NCBI GenBank assembly: GCA_002449915.1
Contig: DJXY01000121.1
Span: 1-5,066, forward strand
DNA length: 5,066 nt
DNA from: Oribacterium sp. UBA6992
GTDB taxonomy: Bacteria > Bacillota > Clostridia > Lachnospirales > Lachnospiraceae
Direction: 5' to 3'
A program made the position numbers and the translations under genes. A model generated the notes under the pieces. It was not told where the DNA came from. It searched no databases and worked only from the letters and a program-made list of their open reading frames with translations. Below, piece after piece: positions 1-5,066 of the stretch. Numbering within the stretch: the first letter of the stretch is position 1; each line of letters begins with the position of its first letter.

Positions 1-495
1 GGTCGGCGTGGAAAATACCGCAACGGCAATCACCACATTGGTAAGCCCGTTTCCGAGGATCGCAACAATAGCGATAGCGAGGATGAGTCCCGGGAATGCA
101 AACAGCACGTCACAGATCCGCATGATCACCGAGTCAAGCATACCGCCGTAGTAGCCGCTGAGCAGTCCGAGAATTGTACCTGCAATGCAGCCCACACTGA
201 CCGAGCTTAGACCTACCGCAAGCGAAATCCTGGTGCCGCAAAGGATCCTGGAAAGAAGATCCCGTCCAAACTCGTCCGTACCAAACCAGTGCTGCGCCGT
301 CGGTCCCTGCAGCACAGCGCTGTAATCATATTCATTGATTCCGTAAGGAGCAATCTGATAGCAGAAAATCGCGACCAGAACCAGGAGCACAATATACCCC
401 AGGGCAACGATAGAGTTCTTATGCTTTAAAAATTTCCGGATCGCCTCTGACACAGGGCTCTTGATATCATTTTTTTCATCTTTTGCTTTTTTCAT
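1..495 (-). CDS. gsiD: GsiD/DppC-like ABC transporter permease (partial, 3' end off window)
   Basis: Second membrane permease of a peptide/glutathione-type ABC importer; it pairs with the GsiC-like permease to form the channel. The ATG at 495-493 is preceded by AGAGG (506-502) with a 6-nt spacing. It starts 11 nt after the gsiC stop, so the two are transcribed together and probably translationally coupled. The 165 visible residues are open to the window edge. They show a charged N-terminus (1-26), a first membrane helix (about 28-45), the OppC/DppC-family motif HWFGTDEFGRD (69-79) followed by LLSRI, the start of the permease domain (about 90 on), GYYGG (114-118) and FAFPG (132-136). E. coli GsiD is about 300 residues, so roughly 45% is missing, including the EAA loop that contacts the ATPase. 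The 136-165 stretch resembles GsiD as I recall it. Family assignment is firm; the glutathione-specific name is an inference. Confidence 0.9.
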   Translation of the reverse strand, partial: MKKAKDEKNDIKSPVSEAIRKFLKHKNSIVALGYIVLLVLVAIFCYQIAPYGINEYDYSAVLQGPTAQHWFGTDEFGRDLLSRILCGTRISLAVGLSSVSVGCIAGTILGLLSGYYGGMLDSVIMRICDVLFAFPGLILAIAIVAILGNGLTNVVIAVAVFSTPT

Positions 496-506
496 GTGCT
501 GCCTCT

Positions 507-1427
507 CTATCCAAGCTTGATTTCCGGATTAACAACTGCATACAGGATATCCACAATCAGGTTGATCAGGATAAACTGCAGGGAGAAAATCAGAATCAGT
601 GACTGAATCTCCGGATAGTCACGGAAGTTTACAGACTGCACAAGCAGTGACCCGATCCCGGGAAATGCAAATACCGTTTCCGTAACAACCGAACCGCCAA
701 GCAGGAAACCAAACTGGAGCCCTGCTACCGTAATAATCTGTATCAGAGAGTTCCGGAGCGCGTGCTTCCAGATCACAACCTTTTCCTTAAGACCCTTAGC
801 TCTTGCCGTACGAATGAAATCTTCCTCGAGAATTTCCACAATCGAGGAACGCGTGAACCGCGCAATAACCGCACTGATGGAAATTCCCAGTGTAATGGAC
901 GGAAGCACCAGGCTCTTAAAGCCGGTTGCACCCGTCGTCGGGAACCATCTGAGCTTTACGGAAAACAGCATGATAAGGAGGAACCCGACCCAGAAGGAGG
1001 GCAACGATATACCGGAAACCGATAATGTCATACCGAGATAATCCTGCCATTTATTGCGATGCGCACCGGCCCAGACCCCAAGCAGGATACCGATCAGTAC
1101 ACTCCATAAAATGCTGAGTGCTGTCAGACGGAGTGTGTTGATGTAACGCTCTCCGATATCCTGTGCGACCGGACGCTTGGATCTTAAGGATGTGCCCAGA
1201 TCTCCCTTTAAGAGTCCGGATACATATTTGCCATACTGCACAATGATCGGCTGATCCAGACCCAAATCCTGCCGTACCTGTGCCACATCCTCCGCCGTTG
1301 CCTGCTCTCCGGCAACCAGTCTCGCCGGATCTCCGGGGATCATCCTTACAAAAAAGAACACCAGCGTAATGACGATGAACAGCGTGGGGATCATCCCCAG
1401 CAGTCGTTTTATGATATATCTCAGCAT
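507..1427 (-). CDS. gsiC: GsiC/DppB-like ABC transporter permease
   Basis: Integral membrane permease of a dipeptide/glutathione-type ABC importer, working with the GsiD-like partner and an ATPase not seen here. I chose the ATG at 1427-1425, giving 306 residues beginning MLRYIIKRLL. This matches the start and length of E. coli GsiC as I remember it; a TTG 33 nt upstream would add 11 residues that the family lacks. Visible features are a first helix (about 9-29), the family motif MIPGDP (29-34), GLDQP (56-60), further helices near 99-121, 132-152, 172-190, 229-250 and 272-294, and the EAA-type ATPase-docking loop FIRTARAKGL (194-203) followed by KHALRNS (211-217). FPGIG lies at 245-249 and VNPEI at 289-303 near the C-terminus. 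It lacks the long extracytoplasmic insertion of E. coli DppB (about 339 residues), which favours the Gsi subgroup. Stop is TAG at 509-507. Confidence 0.93.
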   Translation of the reverse strand: MLRYIIKRLLGMIPTLFIVITLVFFFVRMIPGDPARLVAGEQATAEDVAQVRQDLGLDQPIIVQYGKYVSGLLKGDLGTSLRSKRPVAQDIGERYINTLRLTALSILWSVLIGILLGVWAGAHRNKWQDYLGMTLSVSGISLPSFWVGFLLIMLFSVKLRWFPTTGATGFKSLVLPSITLGISISAVIARFTRSSIVEILEEDFIRTARAKGLKEKVVIWKHALRNSLIQIITVAGLQFGFLLGGSVVTETVFAFPGIGSLLVQSVNFRDYPEIQSLILIFSLQFILINLIVDILYAVVNPEIKLG

Positions 1428-1437
1428 ATCGTTATAA

Positions 1438-1442
1438 CCTTT
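1438..1442 (-). promoter_or_regulatory. Ribosome binding site deciding the gsiC start
   Basis: Reading the minus strand, AAAGG lies 10 nt before the ATG at 1427. It is weaker than the AGGAGG in front of the binding protein. The alternative TTG start at 1460 would lie upstream of this site and so could not use it, which supports the ATG. A weak site here fits lower permease than binding-protein output (inference). Confidence 0.55.
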
Positions 1443-1468
1443 CGTCCCTAGTTGATACAATAATTGTC

Positions 1469-1503
1469 AAAAGCAGGGTCGTTACGGAAACGCCCCTGCT
1501 TTT
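1469..1503 (-). terminator. Intercistronic hairpin after the binding-protein gene (leaky terminator or 3'-end stabiliser)
   Basis: A perfect 10-bp inverted repeat (AAAAGCAGGG at 1503-1494 with CCCTGCTTTT at 1478-1469, minus-strand sense) encloses one G/A mismatch, four more pairs (CGTT/AACG) and a 5-nt loop. It starts 23 nt after the binding-protein stop and ends 41 nt before the gsiC ATG. The 3' arm ends in four T's followed by GACAATT. The U tract is therefore short, and partial termination or protection from 3' exonucleases is more likely than full termination. Hairpins at this place are common in ABC importer operons and let the binding protein exceed the permeases. Confidence 0.75.
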
Positions 1504-1526
1504 CATGTAACAGAATGATATTCCGA

Positions 1527-3245
1527 TTACTTGGCCATCCTGCCGCCGCGCAGATTAATTGCGGCATCTGGATACAGCTTGACATTCGCAATCTTGTTGG
1601 AAACTGCAATGGTGTTCTGCAGGTGGAACAGCGGAACAACCGGACAATCCTCCCAGACAATATCCTGGATCTTTGCGTAGCAGTCCTTACGTTTGTCACT
1701 GTCGGAGGTTGCAAGCGCATCCTTGAGCAGCTGATCAACCTCATCATTCTCATAGTAAGAAATGTTGTAGCTCATTGGCGGCTCAGACTCCTTGGCAAGC
1801 ATCGGACGCAGTGCCCAGTCAGCGTCACCAGTGGAGGATGACCATCCGGAGTAATACAGCTCAACCTCAGCGTCCTTGCCTGCTGCGGTGCTGTCCTGTA
1901 CCTTCTGGTTGAGAACGGCACTCTCCAGTGCTTCAAGCTCCAGATTGATGCCGACCTGCTGCAGCTGCTGCTTCAGGAACTCAGCAACCTTCTGGTTGGT
2001 GGATGTATTGCTGTACATGAACTTTGCGGTAAATCCGTTTTCGTATCCTGCTTCCTTAAGCAGAGACTTTGCCTTCTCCACATCGTACGGATACGGAGTG
2101 TTCTCCTTATAGTACTGTGTCTTCGGACCCATCATGGACGTTGCCGGAGTACCAATTCCGTTATAGCAGATCTTGATAAAGGCATCCTTATCGATAGCGT
2201 AGTTCATTGCCTGACGAACCTTGAGGTCGGTAAATGGAGCCTTCTGTGTGTTCATCATGAGCCAGTAGGTTACAAGTCCGTCGGTCTGCTGATAGTGGAT
2301 ATTGGGGTCAGACTTGAGGGCATCTGCATTCTCCGCAGGTACACTCCACATAACCTGAGCATCACCGGACTGGATCATTGCAGCTCTGGTTGCGCCCTCA
2401 GTTACCGGCTTAAAAGTTACCGTCTTAAATCCTGCATCGCTCGCAACCAGCGGTTTACCATCAGGTCCGTCCTTGTATCCCCACCAGTCCTTGTTGAGCT
2501 GGATCTTTAAATGGTCGCCCTGTGTCCACTCTACAAAGGTATACTGTCCAGTGCCGACCGGTGAATCTGCACATGCCTTCTGACCCTGCTCGATCTGCTT
2601 CGGACTCATAAGGAGGGTTGCCGGATGCGCAAGACAGTTAATAAAGGATCCGAACGGCTCGGAAAGGGTAAATTTAACTGTATAATCATCAACCTTATCG
2701 CAGGAGGCAAGCACTCCGCTCAGGAAGGTTGTCCTCTTGAGTCCGCCATTTTTATCCATCCAGCGATTTGCGTTGGCAATTACAGCATCTGCATTAAATG
2801 GAGTGCCATCCGTAAAGCTGACACCCTGACGCAGTGTTACGGTATACTCTGTTGCACTATCATTAGCTTCGTAGCCTGTTGCCAGAAGCGGGATGACCTT
2901 CATGTCATCGTCAAATCCAAACAGTCCATCCATGATCAGTCTCTGGACACCGCCGGAGATCGTATCGCTGGTATCCATCGGATCCATCGTGGTAAAGTCG
3001 GTATAGGTTGCACAGGTAATATCCGAGTCCTGTGAAACAGACTCTCCGTCCGGAATCACCGGATCCTCTCCGGTAGACTGTGCTGTGGCTTCTACTGCCG
3101 CGGAGCTTCCACCTGCTGTCGAAGCCTGCTTCGTATCAGCCGAGCCTGATCCGCTGGATGCGGAGCTTCCGCAGGCAGCCAGAGAAACTGCCATAGCAGC
3201 TGCAAGCAGTAAGGATGCTGCACTACGCAATTTTGCTTTTCTCAT
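1527..3245 (-). CDS. gsiB: GsiB-like lipoprotein solute-binding protein (peptide/glutathione ABC transporter)
   Basis: Extracytoplasmic receptor, 572 residues, that captures substrate and delivers it to the downstream permeases. The ATG at 3245-3243 has a consensus AGGAGG (3260-3255) at 9-nt spacing. A lipoprotein signal peptide (1-24) has a basic start, a hydrophobic core and lipobox LAAC, with lipidation expected at C25. A Ser/Gly/Ala-rich tether follows (26 to about 73) and makes it longer than E. coli GsiB (about 512). The SBP_bac_5-type fold covers about 75-570. Visible motifs are TTMDPMDTSDT (85-95), DGLFGFD (106-112), LRQGVSFTDGTPFNA (138-152), AHPAT (206-210), PVGTGQY (229-235), TRAAM (286-290), KVRQAMNYAID (342-352) and GWSSSTGDADWALRP (467-481). 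The last matches GsiB (GWSASTGEADWALSP, from memory) better than DppA or OppA. The family is certain. The ligand is inferred; other small peptides are possible. The distal permease genes follow after a hairpin. Confidence 0.93.
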   Translation of the reverse strand: MRKAKLRSAASLLLAAAMAVSLAACGSSASSGSGSADTKQASTAGGSSAAVEATAQSTGEDPVIPDGESVSQDSDITCATYTDFTTMDPMDTSDTISGGVQRLIMDGLFGFDDDMKVIPLLATGYEANDSATEYTVTLRQGVSFTDGTPFNADAVIANANRWMDKNGGLKRTTFLSGVLASCDKVDDYTVKFTLSEPFGSFINCLAHPATLLMSPKQIEQGQKACADSPVGTGQYTFVEWTQGDHLKIQLNKDWWGYKDGPDGKPLVASDAGFKTVTFKPVTEGATRAAMIQSGDAQVMWSVPAENADALKSDPNIHYQQTDGLVTYWLMMNTQKAPFTDLKVRQAMNYAIDKDAFIKICYNGIGTPATSMMGPKTQYYKENTPYPYDVEKAKSLLKEAGYENGFTAKFMYSNTSTNQKVAEFLKQQLQQVGINLELEALESAVLNQKVQDSTAAGKDAEVELYYSGWSSSTGDADWALRPMLAKESEPPMSYNISYYENDEVDQLLKDALATSDSDKRKDCYAKIQDIVWEDCPVVPLFHLQNTIAVSNKIANVKLYPDAAINLRGGRMAK

Positions 3246-3270
3246 AACACAATTCCTCCTGAAATAAAAC

Positions 3271-3330
3271 AGGTATAAAAAAAGACAAAGTGCCAGTTGA
3301 AACCTGACGCCCTTGTCTCTTTAAATACCT
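3271..3330 (-). terminator. Long terminator-like hairpin in the binding-protein leader (possible attenuator)
   Basis: In minus-strand sense, AGACAAGG (3318-3311) pairs with CTTTGTCT (3290-3283), including one G-U pair. After a 2x1 internal loop, GTCAG-like bases at 3308-3304 pair with 3296-3292, and a 7-nt loop closes the hairpin. A run of seven T's (3283-3277) follows the stem, the classic intrinsic-terminator layout. The base can extend in register: four more pairs (3322-3319 with 3282-3279), two U-U mismatches, then AGGTAT (3330-3325) with ATACCT (3276-3271). The hairpin ends 10 nt before the Shine-Dalgarno of the binding-protein gene and lies downstream of the apparent promoter. It may also end transcripts of the upstream cyclase gene. 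I recognise no T-box consensus or named riboswitch class. Confidence 0.75.
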
Positions 3331-3335
3331 AAACT

Positions 3336-3362
3336 GAAGCGTTGGGATAGAATCACTGCTTC
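3336..3362 (-). promoter_or_regulatory. Small leader stem-loop upstream of the terminator hairpin
   Basis: In minus-strand sense, GAAGC (3362-3358) pairs with GCTTC (3340-3336). With one bulged A (3357) the stem gains GT/AC (3356-3355 with 3342-3341), leaving a 12-nt loop at 3354-3343. ACGCTT (3342-3337), the 3' side of this stem, could instead pair with GGGCGT (3312-3307), including two G-U pairs, which would invade the terminator's 5' arm. This is a plausible antitermination switch, but the pairings are short and judged by eye. Confidence 0.35.
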
Positions 3363-3379
3363 TTTTTATTTTGACTTGT

Positions 3380-3408
3380 ATATTAGCTTTATCACGCTAA
3401 AATGTCAA
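3380..3408 (-). promoter_or_regulatory. Sigma-A-like promoter for the binding-protein/permease operon
   Basis: Minus-strand -35 TTGACA (3408-3403, perfect consensus), 17-bp spacer, and -10 TAATAT (3385-3380, 4 of 6 matches). Transcription would start near 3374-3372, giving a leader of about 127 nt before the ATG at 3245. No other promoter fits between the downstream hairpin and the gene, because only about 30 bp remain there. Confidence 0.65.
3383..3400. repeat. Inverted repeat within the promoter spacer (possible operator)
   Basis: TTAGC (3383-3387) and GCTAA (3396-3400) are perfect 5-bp inverted arms separated by 8 bp. They lie between the -35 and -10 hexamers and overlap the -10, where a bound repressor would block polymerase. 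The arms are short, so chance is a real alternative. Confidence 0.3.
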
Positions 3409-3432
3409 ACACTATATCAAGGTAAAGTATTA

Positions 3433-3448
3433 CAAAAATGCATGTTTG
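3433..3448. repeat. 16-bp near-perfect palindrome upstream of the operon promoter
   Basis: CAAAAATG|CATGTTTG is a palindrome with seven of eight base pairs matching and no spacer. Its centre is about 67 bp before the inferred transcription start and about 21 bp after the cyclase stop codon. The position suits an activator or regulator site. It lacks a U tract, so it is not a terminator for the cyclase gene. Confidence 0.35.
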
Positions 3449-3461
3449 ATATAATATAAAA

Positions 3462-5000
3462 TTATCTGGTGCCTTCTGTCGGGACATCTCTCCTCCGTGC
3501 ATGTCCCATACTGTAATATTTCTGCTTCTCCCGGTACATTGCCTGATCTACTTCCTTTAAGAGCTCATCAAAATCAGTATCTCCGTTGCTCCGCCAGAGA
3601 TTGCCGATAGATACAGATAAGTTATTATTTTCAAACTCCTTCCGCAGCTTTTTAAGTATCAGCTCATACTGACCAAGACCTACCCCGGAGCAGAGCATGA
3701 GAAATTCGTCACCGCCCATACGGACTACCTCTGACGGGTAGGTTGCATCGACACATTGTCCTAGCAGTGCTGCCACATTCCGGATCATGTCATCTCCCGC
3801 GATATGCCCAAGCTGATCATTCTGCTCTTTAAGGCCATTCAGATCACAGTATATCAGTCCCATCGGATCCGCACGATTAATCACCTTCAGGAAGCGTTCA
3901 AGCCCTTTCCGATTGGTGGCACCTGTCAGCTGATCCCGGTACGAGTCCTCCAGAACCTTGCGCATCTGGTCACGATGTCCGATCAGTGTCGCAGAGAGTC
4001 TTGCTGTCAGCTTCATCACATTCACCGCAGCATCCATCAGCTCTTTTGCCGGATTATCCACACCGACAAGACCAATATACTTCCCCTCTATAAAAATAGG
4101 CATAATGATTAAGGACGCGATCTCATCCTCCTTTAAATATTTATAGACAATCTCACTCACCTGACGGTACGTCTCCAGGTTCCGTATGATGATGCCCTCC
4201 CGATTACTTAATAAAGGTTTCCAGACAGGCGTATAGGCTTCCGTATGGATTTTTTCCTGCTGCGAGATCCGCTGCCTTGCACCCTTCCTGCACCATTCGT
4301 AGCTATTATACAGTTCCTTGCCTGGATGACGCTCAAAAATATACGTGCGGGTGCCGCCGATCCGTCTCCCTACAAACCGAAGCACCTCATAAATCGCCCG
4401 GTCCGGATCCGTCTGTCTGAGTGCCATCATGCTGGCTTCATACATCGTACTGCTGCTCCAGTTGGCGATCCTGAGACGCTTGTTGTTGTCACGATGCCGC
4501 AGCAAGGCAGCAAGAAATGCTGCTACGATCTCAAACAATGCAGAATCCTGGTTCTGATCCATCATGGCTGGATTTTGCAACGTAAAAAAACCTCTGAGTT
4601 CATTTTCCAGGAGGATCGGGACAAGCACCAGACTGTGTATATTCACAAGCCTCAGCTTCCGGTACATCTCATCATTACTTTGCCGTAAAGCCTCAATATC
4701 CTCAGCTTTAATAAAGACCGGCACCTGCCGCGTTTCCATAAGCTTTCTGATTTTATCTTTCTCGGTAATGAAGACCTCTTTGATCTGCGGAATCTGAGAA
4801 ATGTTCTCATCTCTACACCATTCATAGGTGCAGGTCACATCCTCCCCCATTTCAAAGATGCAGTCACGATCTGCTCCGATCCTTACTCCTAGATCCATCA
4901 AAAGACGATTGATGGATGCATCCGGGTCTGTAATTGCAAGTGCGTCACGTATGGACTCGTTTATGATATGTTCTATGAAGTTTCTATCCTTCTCTGACAT
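3462..5000 (-). CDS. GAF-GAF-GGDEF diguanylate cyclase, soluble sensor
   Basis: A 512-residue cytoplasmic protein predicted to make cyclic di-GMP from two GTP in response to a signal bound by its N-terminal domains. There is no signal peptide or membrane segment. Two GAF-like domains (about 20-170 and 190-345) share paired motifs: YEWC at 59-62 and 234-237, and a PI-to-NP strand block at 128-143 and 301-317, so they look like a duplication. The GGDEF domain (about 350-500) has DQLTG (356-360), metal site D386 in YCDLNGLK, ND (394-395), GH (398-399), GD (402-403), the intact signature RMGGDEF (427-433) and AMYREK (487-492). The inhibitory RxxD site expected at 420-423 reads TYPS, so product inhibition there is probably absent. 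The ATG at 5000 follows AGAGAG (5010-5005) at a tight 4-nt spacing; an in-frame stop (5042-5040) and no other start codon upstream support it. No EAL or HD-GYP domain is present. Confidence 0.92.
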   Translation of the reverse strand: MSEKDRNFIEHIINESIRDALAITDPDASINRLLMDLGVRIGADRDCIFEMGEDVTCTYEWCRDENISQIPQIKEVFITEKDKIRKLMETRQVPVFIKAEDIEALRQSNDEMYRKLRLVNIHSLVLVPILLENELRGFFTLQNPAMMDQNQDSALFEIVAAFLAALLRHRDNNKRLRIANWSSSTMYEASMMALRQTDPDRAIYEVLRFVGRRIGGTRTYIFERHPGKELYNSYEWCRKGARQRISQQEKIHTEAYTPVWKPLLSNREGIIIRNLETYRQVSEIVYKYLKEDEIASLIIMPIFIEGKYIGLVGVDNPAKELMDAAVNVMKLTARLSATLIGHRDQMRKVLEDSYRDQLTGATNRKGLERFLKVINRADPMGLIYCDLNGLKEQNDQLGHIAGDDMIRNVAALLGQCVDATYPSEVVRMGGDEFLMLCSGVGLGQYELILKKLRKEFENNNLSVSIGNLWRSNGDTDFDELLKEVDQAMYREKQKYYSMGHARRRDVPTEGTR

Positions 5001-5066
5001 AATTCTCTCTATTGGTGTGAAACATACTGTTGCATCTGATTATTTATATTAATTCATATTTAATTT
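5001..5066 (-). promoter_or_regulatory. AT-rich upstream region of the cyclase gene, possible partial promoter
   Basis: This 66-bp stretch has no gene. In minus-strand sense TATAAA (5048-5043) could be a -10 element. A -35 at normal spacing would fall at or beyond the window edge, so the promoter cannot be confirmed. Confidence 0.25.

Noticed and set aside
213..407. Minus-strand 64-codon frame inside gsiD
   Set aside because: It overlaps the conserved OppC/DppC motif region in another frame and has no family resemblance.
1428..1460. TTG start at 1460 giving a 317-residue GsiC
   Set aside because: The added 11 residues are not family-like, the ribosome site lies inside them, and the ATG at 1427 gives the usual 306 residues.
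1465..1470. TTGACA on the minus strand between the binding-protein and gsiC genes, a possible promoter for the permeases
   Set aside because: At 17-bp spacing the -10 position reads GGACGA, and the nearest TTATAA is far too distant. The TTGACA arises from the end of the hairpin arm.
1464..1841. Plus-strand open frame of 125 codons, antisense to the binding-protein gene
   Set aside because: It lies opposite a strongly conserved coding region, shows no recognisable domain, and looks like an antisense shadow. Other plus-strand frames in the window were rejected for the same reason.
3246..3373. c-di-GMP riboswitch in the leader, attractive because a cyclase gene is adjacent
   Set aside because: I see neither the class I core (GCACAGGGCAAACC-like) nor another c-di-GMP aptamer pattern, and the leader before the terminator is only about 40 nt.
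1..5066. CRISPR array, insertion sequence, tRNA, rRNA or phage attachment site
   Set aside because: No regularly spaced direct repeats, transposase-like frames, cloverleaf or rRNA sequence were seen on either strand.

Overview
All four genes in this window lie on the minus strand, so transcription runs from high to low coordinates. The window suggests a Gram-positive clostridial (Firmicutes) genome, probably Lachnospiraceae. The evidence is a lipobox lipoprotein with a Ser/Ala/Gly-rich linker, AGGAGG-type ribosome binding sites, a sigma-A-like promoter, and a tandem-GAF diguanylate cyclase of a style I associate with Lachnospiraceae. Base composition is near balanced in genes and AT-rich between them. 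The genus cannot be named from the sequence alone.

Layout in transcription order: (1) 5066-5001, AT-rich upstream region of the first gene. (2) 5000-3462, a soluble GAF-GAF-GGDEF diguanylate cyclase with an intact GGDEF motif but no RxxD inhibitory site. (3) 3461-3246, a 216-bp intergenic region. It holds a sigma-A-like promoter, a small stem-loop, and a long hairpin with a seven-U tract sitting between that promoter and the next gene. (4) 3245-1527, a lipoprotein solute-binding protein resembling GsiB. (5) 1503-1469, a strong hairpin just after the binding-protein stop codon. (6) 1427-507, a GsiC-like permease. (7) 495 to the window edge, the N-terminal 165 residues of a GsiD-like permease, cut off by the edge.

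Genes 4, 6 and 7 form one importer of the dipeptide/oligopeptide/nickel/glutathione ABC family, in the order binding protein, permease 1, permease 2. The ATPase subunit(s) are not in the window and probably lie beyond position 1. All three proteins look closer to my memory of E. coli GsiB/C/D than to DppA/B/C, so glutathione or another small peptide is a reasonable substrate guess, but it is not proven.

The genes look ordinary. The most interesting part is the RNA-level control: a terminator-like hairpin inside the apparent leader of the binding-protein mRNA (possible attenuator or unassigned riboswitch), and a second hairpin between binding protein and permeases that probably lowers permease expression. 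I did not find a clearly new multi-gene system.
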